DNA of 64,000 nt from Otis tarda (Eukaryota; Chordata; Aves; Otidiformes; Otididae). The translations under genes and the position numbers were made by a program. Under the pieces are notes generated by a model that was not told the origin of the DNA, made no database searches, and worked only from the letters and a program-made list of their open reading frames with translations. This document shows, in pieces, positions 12,501 to 24,600 of this stretch. The stretch is taken from NCBI GenBank assembly GCA_026413225.1, contig CM048552.1, positions 137,157,053 to 137,221,052 on the forward strand, read 5' to 3'. The stretch's first letter is position 1, and each line of letters starts with the position of its first letter.

Positions 12501-15500
12501 CCCTCTGCTTGTGGAGAAACTGTGCCGCTTTATTTTCCAGCGGAAAACTCTGCCCGGCAGAGCTGGAGCTCTAGGACGCAGCACGAGAGCAACCGGCAAA
12601 TGAAATTTTCGAACAATTATGTTGCTTACCTGCAATGCAACATCATTTAGCCCAGTCTCAAAGATTTTAATAGCATCCTTTCTTGGGTGGTATGGCTGCA
12701 GAAGCAGTGATGTCATGGGGAGGAAGCAGTAACAATCATGTGACTGCATCCTCCCTCTATAGAATATCTGATAGGAGACGCAGCCAGAGGGAGATGGACC
12801 TGTCTGTAATCCCGCAGGATTAAACCGCAAGCTTCTTTACCCCGTCCTACCTATTCAGTCAACATTAGAACATGTGCCGCTTTCCCCACCCCCCCCCCAA
12901 CCTGAGCTAATTATTTTTCAAAGGCTTGTAGATTTTTTTTTGCAAGTACAATAGTAGTCACATTATTCAGGAGGAAAAAGCATAGCAAGTACACTGCATG
13001 CAAACCAAGGAGTATTCCTGTTGACTTTGCAGCAACACCCAGCTGTCATATTTTCTTTCAGCTCTGCGAAATATGTAATCACAGCAGCTTGGAAATGAGA
13101 CAAACCACAATTTCACCATCTCTTGCATTTTTCCTTCTCCCAGTGCTCCATTTCAAGCTTAACGAGACTGACTTTCCTCCATCTTCTGTGTCATACTGAA
13201 GCTTTGCAAGCTTACCTTAAAGGTTTTGTCCCCACTACCTTCACTTCTTCGTTCTCCCCCCATCAATCAATCACTCCACTTGCAGCCTTCTGCCTTTTCT
13301 TCAATGTCACTGCTTGAAAGATCCCCTCCTATGTACCAGCCTATTTTCCCTTTTCAAAACTTCTGCTTAAATTTTATCATCAAATATTTAAACACTAGAG
13401 CATCTTAAAATGTCTTATTTTTAAAAACAGGTAATTATCCTTTCACACGTTGGTTAACTGTATTACATCTCAGAACCGTATTTTTGAGGGGATTTTGGTT
13501 TAGTTTTTTTTTTTTTAAAGAATATTATACTCTGTAGAGTATTTGACTTCTACAACAAAATAATAATTTCAAAAGTTCTGATTATACAAATTTTGTATGA
13601 GCCACTAGGATCACGTTCCACAAGACAGAGGTTGTAACTGTTTTTTATGAAGATCAGGTACATATTTGAACACATGCAATGCTGTTTTATTTCAGGACAT
13701 TCATATTTCTGCTAATTTTCCCATATTTGAATATTGTGCTGACTGGTTTTACCCCTAAGTGTATCCAGGGATGCGCTTCGTGATACCAAGCAGATGCAAG
13801 AGGTAGAGGGAGATCTTCCACAAGCACTCATGAAAATATCCATGGGTGACTGAAGGTGCATGTGTGACTTCCACTCAGTTTGAGGGCTAAGGAACGCAGT
13901 TCTGGAAGACCTTTTTGTCCCAGTGTGTTGGAGCAGGTATTTACGGACGCGCTAAGCGGGCAACCCAGCACAGCAAAGCAAGCCAGTTGATACAGTGTGC
14001 ACAAAATCTTTTTTCAGAATGGCTACACAACTTCTCCAAATCTGGTCTATAAGCTGAAGAAAGTTCCCGTAGTCCTTATTTCTGATATGGACTCCCCATA
14101 CACAAGCCACAGATTTGGAATTTTACTATGAAATTTGAACACTTAATTTGCTTCATCTCAAGTTCCCCCACTTTTCTGGAGCAAGAAGCCTGCCTTTAGA
14201 GAAGAGATTTGATTACGCCCCTCATACAGAGCACTGCAGATCACAGTTCTCCATCACTCATAGATCAGGAACAGCCCTAGGTCCACTACAACCATGTCAA
14301 TGAAGTGTGGAAAAGTGACAGGAGCCCTAACTTCCTGCCAGTGTCTGCTCTTTGCACCCATGAAAATCAGTATTAATAACAGGCCAATTGAATTCTGTTG
14401 AGGACGTTAAACAATCACCGAGCACTTATTTTATTTTCTTGATAATGTTATCTGCAATTTTCCTTAATCAGTTTACGAGAGGGAAATATGGAAAACAGCA
14501 AGCAGCATTTAATTGGTCAGACACAAACATTTGCACTTGGGAACTTCTGTGCCACAAGACACACTCTGTATCACAAACACAACGTCCTAGACACAGAATA
14601 GTAATTCTGTGCACTAACCAAATGAGTACAAGGGTCTCAATCTCCCATTTTTTCCTGGACAGATTTTCCTAAATTCAATTCCTAATCTTCTCTATTACCA
14701 CAGCTGAACTCATCAAGGCTCTGCTGAATGTGTATTTTTAGTTGGATGGTTTAACTGCAAACAAAATAAAGAGACAATGTTTAATTCTTGACAGAAAATG
14801 TGATTCTATAATCTAGATATGAATGTACAAATTCAAGAGATTGTTAGAAAACATAAGCAGCCAGAAACAGCTCCTAAGAAACTTTCAACTCCAAGAAGTG
14901 TGGAGTGCGAGCAAATCACTTCATTGAAATTTACAGATTAAAAAAAAAAAAAAAATTACTCTTTAGTATTTTCTTCCAATGATACTCAGTCATTTGAATG
15001 ATCTCAGAAAAAAAAAAAAAAAAAGATACTCTTCACGTGATGTTTTGGAAAAGATTGTTCTTGCTTTTGCGAGCCTGCAGTTTCCCAAGTCTCTCTGTAA
15101 CTACATTTTTCCTCCTCCAAAAGATATAGGACTCTATAGTTAAAAAGCAGACTAGTGTCAAAACAAGCTGTGAAGTGCCCTCTTCCTTAAAAATTCAAAC
15201 TTCAGTTTTACATCTGCTAAAAATAAAATACATAGTTCATCTAATTCCTAAAAGAAAAATTTGCTCTTTTTATACAGCACTTACCTTCAAGTCTTGCAAA
15301 GTGCTTACAAGAACTGCAGCAAGAAATACACAGAAGATTTCAATCTTACAACAGAAAATCCATACCAACATACCCATTGCAGCTTTTGTGGCTGATCCTG
15401 ATGGTAGCGAGACAGAGATGGCTGGTATTCCAAATGACTATTTCTAGCAGACCGTTTAAAAATAACCTAAGCTCTGTCATACCCTTAACGCCTTGCAAAT

Positions 15501-16367
15501 ACTGGACAGAAACAGGAGTCAGATGTCAGTGCTATGATTTTGCCTGCACTCCTGCAGCTTGGGGTTGCAGAGAGAAACTGAAAAACGGCCTTTCTGTAAT
15601 TATGCAGGTTGGTGGAAGCAGCAGTAAAGTTCAGCCTAGAAAAGTTAACTCATGTTCCTTCGAGTGGCTTGGAATTAGTCATAAGTAAGATATTGCAGAA
15701 CTAATAATGTCGACTTACTTCCAGTACAAATCTACAAAGTAGAAACTTCTGATAGGAAAAAAAAAGGCAGTTCAACATCTTTTAAGTGGAACTTCCATGA
15801 ATTCCAGGAATATTCAACTATGAGCCTGTGATACAGCTGTCAGGTTATCATGAGTGATAAGCACATGGGAGAACATACCTGCCATTCCTTACACTCTGCA
15901 TCTCTTTCAGGTCTTCAGTGTAACCTCTTCTAGAATCTCTGATCTCACAGATTTCCTTTCTTACTTTTATTTGGAAGTTAAGTACATTCACCTAAATGAC
16001 GCTGTTATTCAAAATATAAAATTTCTTTATGAAAGCATCATGAATGCGGCAAATATAAACCATTCAAAAATGTCTTATACTGTGACATATAACAAAACTC
16101 TAATTCTGTTTATGGCAAATTATTTTATTTTGTAGAAGAAATACTTTCAAATAATACAAAAATGACACAATCATACAGAACTGTGACAAAACCAAGAGAG
16201 ATGAATACTGAATATAACTCATTACCACATCAAGACAGAACTCATTACAGCAGTCAGAATCATGGACCCACAAGATACACCGACGACGTCTCACAGTGGT
16301 CACTATTTAAAAACACTGAGTGAACTCCCTTGACAGAGAGGCCACCGGACATCGCCCCTTTGTTATA
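9573..16367. other. Gene-free flank downstream of WWC3
   Basis: Intergenic DNA with no supported exon. It holds short A runs (12256-12278, 14941-14955, about 15009-15024), a C run near 12888-12898, a G/T-rich tract at 13486-13516 and an A/C-rich tract at 11743-11783. A slightly more GC-rich stretch near 10260-10680 has open frames on both strands but no recognised domain. Confidence 0.6.
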
Positions 16368-16575
16368 CAGTCACAGAACAATTTAGGGTGGAAGTGGGGT
16401 CCCTACCCCAACTCCTGCTCAAAGCCAGCCTAATGGGGCCAGGATGCTCCAGGCTATGTCCAGGCAAGTCCTCAACCCCTCCAGGGACAGAGAACTCCAC
16501 CTCTCTGGGTAACCTCTTCCAGTATCTGACCACCCTCATGGGAACACAGTGTTGTCTGTCTGTTCTTAGTACACA
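16368..16575 (-). mobile_element. CR1 LINE 3'-end fragment
   Basis: About 0.2 kb matching the CR1 3' region in reverse orientation: CACAGAACAATTTAGGGTGG at the 3' end, then the equivalents of the blocks for CTGCTCAAAG, CAGGGACAGAGA and CTCTGGGTAACCTCTTCCAG. No open frame survives. It lies 2.0-2.2 kb beyond the WWC3 stop, so it is either in a long 3' UTR or just outside the gene. Confidence 0.85.
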
Positions 16576-16911
16576 GCAGGTACTTCTGGTGTCACTGCAT
16601 GGTAACTTTTGACAGACGCTACTATGTAAGGGCCTCTGCTGAAAATGAGAGGCAAAATTCTGACTAACTTTTTTTCAGGTAATGAGCACTGAAAAGTTAG
16701 CTGTCCCTGGACTTTTACCCAAACAGTAAAAATTTCTTACATGATTTGGTTTTTATCTGCATAGTTTCTGAACAGGTCTAGTTGCGCCCAAGGAACCCAA
16801 TATAGACCCACCGAAGCTTACTGGCAAAACCAGACTTCAGGACGGTTAGCATGCTAAATGCTAAATATACTTTAATTTCACATGTATTGCTATATGATTG
16901 AATCACTTGAT

Positions 16912-16930
16912 GCCTGTAATGATTACAGGC
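16912..16930. repeat. Inverted repeat, 9-bp arms, 1-nt centre
   Basis: GCCTGTAAT, G, ATTACAGGC. Lies 1.7 kb beyond the WWC3 stop. Confidence 0.95.
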
Positions 16931-18408
16931 CACACCAGGAATCAGGGAATACTACCTTAAGATTAGATATCTGCATTAATCATCCTCATTGATTAATAAT
17001 TTAGGTTTACAATCTTTTTTCGCGTTACTTTTTGCCTCAGCTTGGACAAGTAAAAGCAATTTGGTTTCACTTCCAGCTTTTCCTGATCTTTGACAAGGTA
17101 ACAGAGCATGAGCTCCTGAAACTCACAAAGAACACACAGTTACTTACAAAACATTTGAAAATATTCTGATTGGTTCTGCTAAGTCCATTTAGGTTTTGGC
17201 TATTGTTTTTATTTCCTGACATATAAAAATCTGGAGCCAATTTAACGCTAATTAAGAGACAGCACAATCTTCCTTCTAGGCGATTCCAGCAATTTGCAAA
17301 GTCAGTCTTGTGATGGGCACCTCTCTTTGTAGGTAATGTATAATTAGAAAAATATGAGAAACTCTATTATAGTAGCTTAGTAAAGAAGTATTTTTACATA
17401 TTTGCAGGATGCAAGGACACGAAACTGGCATTCTCGGGAATTTAGGGTGACAGTCTTTCATTAAAATGAACGGTCACAAGTAAAATTATTTCTTACCAGA
17501 TTTTAGCTGGACCAACTAGCAATCAAGTGAGCTGTACCTTCCAGAATTATACACCTTCCTCCTGGAAAGTGTCACTGTTCAACAGCACTCGCATGCAGTA
17601 ACCTAAAGCACATCCTTTAGGATGAACATGTGTTTTAATCACCCATACTTAATGCAGCTGCTTTCTGAAATCAGCACACATGTACTTTCCTGAATCAGAT
17701 CAGAATCTTTAAAACTGTAGAGATTACTGTAATATTCCTTTAGCTGTCTTTCCACACAGCTAGCTCACGCTGCTCTTTTAACTCCCTTTTCATTAAACAG
17801 CAAAACAAAGACCTGTCACCCTTTTCCTTCCTCCGTTTAAACTGAGAATCTAGTTAAGAATATAAAGATACTTTAGACACAACCGAAATGAAAACAATCT
17901 ATTAGTGCACAGTAAGAACATGCAAATGAATTCTGCAACGTTTAACATCACTTCTAATCAGTGTTAAACACATTGCAGGTGATAATATTTTGCTATAACA
18001 CAGACAGTGCTAAAGGATACAATGTACATAATAAGCTACAGATAATAAAGCTGAAAAAAGTGACAATTTTAGAACATAGTATTTTCATTTCAGGTATCAG
18101 AAACAAAACCAGCTCAATGGTTCCATTCTACTGTATGACAAATACTGAAGAACAAAATTTCAGTCTTAAAATACATCTTAAAGTAGGTATTTTCCTTCAA
18201 GGAAAAAAGGCACTATAAATAAATTACACTACAGTGAATTTGCCTGAACTCACTTTGTTTCTGTCTTCCAGCCTTTAAGTCAAATAAAACAGCATAAAAA
18301 CTGTACACGCTCTTAACAGGATAGTCGATCTTTTATAAAATAAGTTGTCTTCAGAGATGTCAGTTTCACAACAAGGAAAAACCAAGCCTTGTTGCAGTCG
18401 CTATTATA

Positions 18409-18440
18409 AAATATATATGTATATATATTTATATATATGT
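18409..18440. repeat. AT-rich TA-dinucleotide tract
   Basis: Alternating AT/TA steps with interruptions, beginning about 150 nt after the WWC3 stop and self-complementary over much of its length. Probably part of the 3' UTR; could form a weak hairpin in the transcript. Confidence 0.7.
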
Positions 18441-18591
18441 TTTTGATTACTTTTACTTTTTTTACTTTTTTTTTATTTTTTACAAAACGTGTATATTAGC
18501 TTTTGCACAATTTTTTTAAAAGAAACTTGGCTAATCTAATAACTTCATTAAAATAAAAGCGATAAATACTTCATGTTTACAATGCAACATG

Positions 18592-18658
18592 TCATACGTC
18601 ATCAGCTGGCAGAGGAGGTATGTTAATCCTTGGTCTTGTGAAAAAAGCTATCTTCTCT
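18592..18658 (-). CDS. WWC3: WWC3 terminal coding exon and stop
   Basis: 67 coding nt; acceptor TTTTGATCACAG. Encodes [21 protein letters not shown] then TGA at 18592-18594. The last four residues, ADDV, are the PDZ-binding ligand common to WWC proteins. IPPLPADDV separates it from WWC1 (IPALSADDV) and WWC2 (IPSLPADDV). Confidence 0.96.
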
Positions 18659-21600
18659 CTGTGATCAAAACAAGATAAAAAGGAAGTCAATCAAATATAT
18701 GCCTACATAATTTTCTTCCCCTAAGAATATGGTTTCTTTACTCTGGTTACTGGTTAGCATTTGTTAGTCACATACTGAACTGATGCTTTATTTGAGTATA
18801 AGAAACTTACAGACACTATTAAACCTCACTGTATACTTTTGGCAACATTCCGTTGAACACCATTACTAGTTTTGAAAATTTAGGTGGAAGTTTTATACAA
18901 CATATTGCGTATCAGTCATAGTTGACTGCAAAAAGGTTTCACAGGATGAGCCCTGCATAAGCCCCTTCTGCAAAGCAAAGTTCACCCTTGTACATTTTGC
19001 AATAATGCCTACAAAAAAAAAAAAAAAAAAAAGGAAAAAAAAAAAAACTACAGCATTCAGAGTCATCTTTTTGCTTCTTTATTGAGCCAGCAGTACATGC
19101 TGTAAAGTAAGTGTCAGAAGAAATGGATGTGTGCATAAAAAGAGCAAGAATTTAAACAAGGAAGATAGCTTTTGCTTCATGATCTACATCTCATTTTATT
19201 CAGTTCCTCATATTTTTTTACATCTCAAGTACCCAAAGCATTAAAAACTCCTCTCTCATTACCAGAAAGATAAGATGTAAAAACAACCCTAAAATTTCTA
19301 TTCCTCTTACTTCCTCCCCAGTTTTGTGAGAAAGACCTTTCCAGCGTAATCCAAACAAAAAAAAAAAAAAAAAAAATTTACTACATTAAAGGACAAAGAA
19401 GCTTTTAATTTTCACTTAACTATTCCCTGCAAAAAAAGTTCTAAAAAACTAAACACTAAATGAAATAGGATAATGCAACATGATAGCTGAGCTGTCCTCC
19501 ACCTCTGTGCTGCACTAACATTTTCTTACTCTTACTGTTCCACTCCTAATAAAAATTATAACATTTTTAATGGTGAAGTAATAAAGTCTTCCTGTGAAAT
19601 GCACATTGTTTATCAATGCCTCTTGTACACAAAATAAACTGTCAGAAAAAAATAAAGCTAAAAGAGGACATATGCCATGTGAAAACAGATGAAATAGGAA
19701 AAAAGGTCCAAAGAAAAGGCTTGTCGAGAGAAAGTTGGAATATCACTGAGTAATTTTTAGGGAGAAAGTGTTATGTATTACATTAAACAAACTATGCCCA
19801 GAGGCTTGCACTGAAGAACCAACAAGTCATTTGAACTTAAACAGTCACTAGGCTAAGCTGACCTAAGCTATGTTTGTACTTGAAGGCCTTTTTTTCTGGG
19901 TTTTTTATTTATTTATTTATTTTATATTTCATGTGTTTTAGAATTGTAACACTGCAATTTTACCTTAGTTTTGGCTCTCTGCACTACAAATAATTCAAAG
20001 GAAATTCATGTGTGCAAATCAATATACAGTTAAAAATTACTGGCTACACAGAAGACACACAGAATTTAAGGTAAATGCTTCTGAAAGCTTTAACCTTGCT
20101 AATAACTGTTGCTATGCTATTTCAGTACACATTTCTACTTACCTAAAAGTCTGCACCTGAATAGGCTCCTTCTGATTTTGCCCACGCAACTGGTATATTT
20201 CTTTTGATGCTTTCTTTAGCATCTTTTCAGCTGCTTGCTCTTGGTGATGTTCAAATTTTGTCTGTCTGGTCTGAAAACAGGAATACAATACTTAAAATGG
20301 TCATGTGAACAAATAAAATACAAGAATACCCAGGTTAAAATAATTTTTTTTCAACTCATCACAGTAAAGGCACACAAGTACCTTGTCTGAAACAGCTGAT
20401 CATCTAAGTACTATAAATGCAAAAGACTGATGGTATAGTTCCTTTTCTTAATGCTCTTCAGACAGATACACATTAAATTAATGAAATTTACTGCATGTAA
20501 GGTCAAATAAGACGTTAGTAAATTGGACTCGCTCTTCATCTCAGATAATCCAATGGCAATTTTGTTTGTTGTGCAGTTTTTCCCACTTTTTGCCTACAAT
20601 CTATTTTCCAAGAAAAGGAAAAATCATACACTTACGGAACATTCCAAATGTTTGTAAAAAAATGAAATATCAAATCAGCAACATTTCTTTCAAAGATCAC
20701 AAGTAAGGAAATTATTAAAGTTCTAATAATAAATATCTAAACAAAAAAAAAAAACCAAACGCCCAAACCAAAACAAAAAGTGCTGTTGGCAAACAGTGCC
20801 ATTCTCCATTAATTGTCCTCAAATAAATTCAGTTTGGAAATAATCAATGCAATCATTTTTATTGTGCTAAATTCAAGTATACAGAAGCAACATTCATTGT
20901 TTGAAGTTCTGTCAAAACAGCTCTTTAGACACCTTGTCACGATCAAAACATTTTGAAACCAGAAGTTTCTGAACATGTTAAATGCTCATCTCACACAACC
21001 ATACCTGCCTTTCTGCTTCCTTCAACAAGTTTCGGAATCGCTCATCCCGAAGGACCCAGTGGGGAAGGTCTGTTTGTCCTCTGAGTTGGGCATCTTCCAG
21101 ACGCTGTCTCAACTCTCTTAAAACACATATCTCCTCGTTCAGCTGTCTCTGTCTAGTTCTGGATGCCTGGAGATCCAGCTCCAGGTCTAAGGATGTCCTC
21201 GCCATAAGCTCAGCCAAAGATGATCTGCAGGACTGCTGAGTTATTTGGATTCAAATAAAATGCACAATATATTACTCCCAACATCGTACACTGGCCTATT
21301 TTTACCTATATTTTACCAGACCTTTTCTGGACTTCAAAAACAAATTTTTCTTGACACAAAGTTTTGGAGAGATTATATCTCACAGCGAAACACTAACTAG
21401 CTGTAGGGGTCTTCTGTACCATAAACTTCTTCAATTCAGCTTATAAAAATTGAACAAATTTAAGTTTATGGACTAAATTTTCATGTTATGACAATAACAA
21501 AAGGGATGCAATATGAAAAACTCATAACTGAGTTATGACATCAGAAAATATTGTACTGAGTAAGATTCCCCTCAAAGGGCTTAATCATTATTGGTTTTAA

Positions 21601-24600
21601 GATATATTCTGAATCAAAATGGGAGGGAGGCATGGGTGTCTGCTTGCCTACACCAGCAAGAAATTAACTTCTGCTGACCGGGCTAAACTTTACGCCATTT
21701 ATACGCAAGGCATTAACGCCTTACCTGCCCTTCTCTGCCCACTTGTTCTGCAGGGTGCAGGGTGGCACGGGGGGAGAAAGGAGAGCTTAACCTACTCATT
21801 GCTGAATACCTGGGCTTCAAATACTACAGTTTGCTGGCTGCACAGGAGGGGAGCTGGATGTTTTACTGTCACATTCACATACACACTTCTCTGGGCCTGA
21901 ACCCTGCCTCAAACTAGACTTTTAAGATTTAACAAAGTCTACATCTAAATCAATACAAATGCAGTCCCTGTTGAACTAATTTTTGTTTGCCACACTGAAT
22001 TTTTCTCTTCAGTAGTCTTCACAACTATGTTTCACCTCTCTACGTCTTCATTTCAGCTTAAAAAACCCAAAACACACCCAGAAATATGGACACACTGCCT
22101 CTCCCTCAAATACATTACAGAAGCCTCATACATTTCCTAAAAACATCAGAATGCACCTGTAGACATCAAAAGCCTAGGTATAAAAGTATCTGTGTTCTTG
22201 CAACTTAGTGAAAAGTAAAAACCAGATTCCTAGGTATACCTGCTTATACCGTAGAGTACGCCTCTCCAATGTATTCCGGACAAAAGGGGACTTCCTTGGC
22301 AGAGTTGAACTGTCACTGTCACTGCGATACAGCTAATTAGGAAAAGATATTGCAAATACAGGTTGCTTACAAGGTCATCTACATGAAGAAATCTGGATTA
22401 TTATTTTTTTGCTTTTGAGATTTATCTTTAGAAGTGCACTGAAACTGTCTTGTTTTAAGCAACTGATTTTTTCACCTTTATAGTTATTTATAAAAATTTA
22501 TATAATAGTTCTTATACTGTATAGTTACAATAATTCAAGAAAACTTCAAAATCATCAATGTTTTACAGCTAAGTTTCAACAACCATTCTACTAAATATCC
22601 AAGACAATGTCATCTAAAAAAGGGGGAGAGGGGAGTTAAAAGCAATATTTGTTCCTAAAGCATTTACTGTCATGGGCACAAACAACATAGCCTTGCACTT
22701 TTTCCCCCCGTCTAATTTTACGTAAATGCTGATGAAGTGAGAATGTTTAAAAATCTCTTCCTTTTGCACCATCTTTGTTCTGGTGTGTGAGGTGTTTTAC
22801 TAACATTCTCTATGTCATAAATAGCTATGGAATCCAGAAATCCAACTGAAGGATTTCAAGTGGTTCACAGATGCACTGTGTGCAATGTAAATAAGAGAGC
22901 AAAAACCAGAAGATCTTTGGTTTAGGAAAAGCACGAAGGTCAAAAATCATTACTGCATTTTCCAACTCAAGCTCTGAGAAGCTTATGAAACAGTACAAAT
23001 AAAGCTACATTCCACCAGTATTGCAAAATCAATACCCATCTATCGATCTGCAATACCGTGAGCCAACTACTTATAAGCCTTTTGCCATTGAACATAGCAA
23101 CCACCTAACATGAGCTTGCAAACTGTTGTGCCAATCCTCAATTACCTGCACCAGTGCACCCACGAATTCTAGGTCCCACTGTAACAAGTATCCTATGACT
23201 CACATTCACGACAGTAACCCGAGTCATAAGAATATTTATGCAACAATCTTAAGATTATGCATTCAGTCCCCTTTCCCAAACTTTTACATACCTGAAAGTT
23301 AAGCAAGGCTTCTAAGCTAACTGTTTATACACCTCATTAGGCAGCACTGTACCTCTGTTAAGTCAATCACCCTAGACTAACATCTAAGGTTTCCAGAGAA
23401 AAGAGCTTAATATCTAATTTATTATAAATTCTTATATTTTAAATGAAATAAATTCAGGTTTAAACTCTTAAAAAGAAAAAGAACCAGGGGATCTCTTCCC
23501 CTCTGCATGTTGAAATTCAATGAAAGATTATTCATTAGTATTAAAAAGTAGCATATGTTTCTTACAAACGTGACAAATTCTTAAGAAGAAATTATAAACA
23601 GTGTACAAAATACTTCTGTGGAAGCCACTCCCATCCTTCTTTTTAAGCCTCACTCACTCTGCAAACATATTGACTTCGTGCTCCAGGCGAGAAGGTCTGG
23701 GAACGAACAATAGTGCTACTGCGAACAAAAGCAGAACCCCGTGGCCTGCGGCTGGTTCTCTCTTTTGGAAGAATAGGAACTTCTTCAGGAAACAGATCCT
23801 CAGTGTTAGTTTCCTTATCCACCTAAAATTTCAATGGAGGGGGAAAAAAAAAAAAAAAAAAAAAAAAAAAATAAATCACTTTTTTCCTTATTTTCTCTCG
23901 CCAAAAACAATCAGACATTTCAACAATACCAAAAGTAAACAATTTGCCCTGCTAGCTAGATTCAAGTTTTGAATGAACACTGAGAACAGAGGATTAATCA
24001 CCTTATTTTAAAAAAAAAAAAAATTTAGAACTAGGTCAGTCAAAATTATAAGATTACCTTTCAGAAGCCTTTGCTGGAACAGTAACAATTTTGAGATGCA
24101 GTTATAACATGAATCATAGCTGCAGAGCACAAAGACTGCATCCAACATTGGCAACTGGGCATTAAACCATGCTACCATCTGATCTCCAGTCTCAACAGAA
24201 GAAAACTGAGCCATCTTTCAATAAGGAAGATGACTCTGGAGCAAGCAATGACCTTAAAACTGGAGGAAGTCAAATGAAGAAAAGAAACTCAACAAAAAGG
24301 GAACTGAAATACTGTTAAAACTATGATGATACAAGAACACTAAAATATTTGGAAATACAGAGAACATATGCTACCCTAGCAAAGCTTCCAAACTTTAAGA
24401 CAACTCACTCCTCAATAGGAGGTATGATCTTCCCTAAAGGGAACACAAGTAGCTTATGTTCCTCTGCTTCAACTGAAGTGTGCTGACTTCAGCTTGTTCA
24501 GGATTAGTTTCAATGTCTCATATCTTGAATACAAAAGATTTTAAATATATCAGTTTTAGCACAATTGTTCTGAAAATTTCAGCTGTATCTATTGTAACAC

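Larger units (their letters stand above)
16576..18591 (-). other. Probable WWC3 3' UTR and downstream flank
   Basis: Non-coding AT-rich DNA directly after the WWC3 stop. Sense-strand AATAAA hexamers (TTTATT on plus) occur at 18472-18477 and 17208-17213, so the transcript could end close to the stop or about 1.4 kb later; the sequence alone does not decide. A TA-repeat region lies at 18409-18440. No ORF of note. Confidence 0.45.

Noticed and set aside
12330-12830. Overlapping ORFs on both strands
   Set aside because: No family signature; probably chance in a less AT-rich patch.
20978-21217. Independent small protein starting [10 protein letters not shown]
   Set aside because: This is the inside of a WWC3 exon read on into the intron; the Met is internal.
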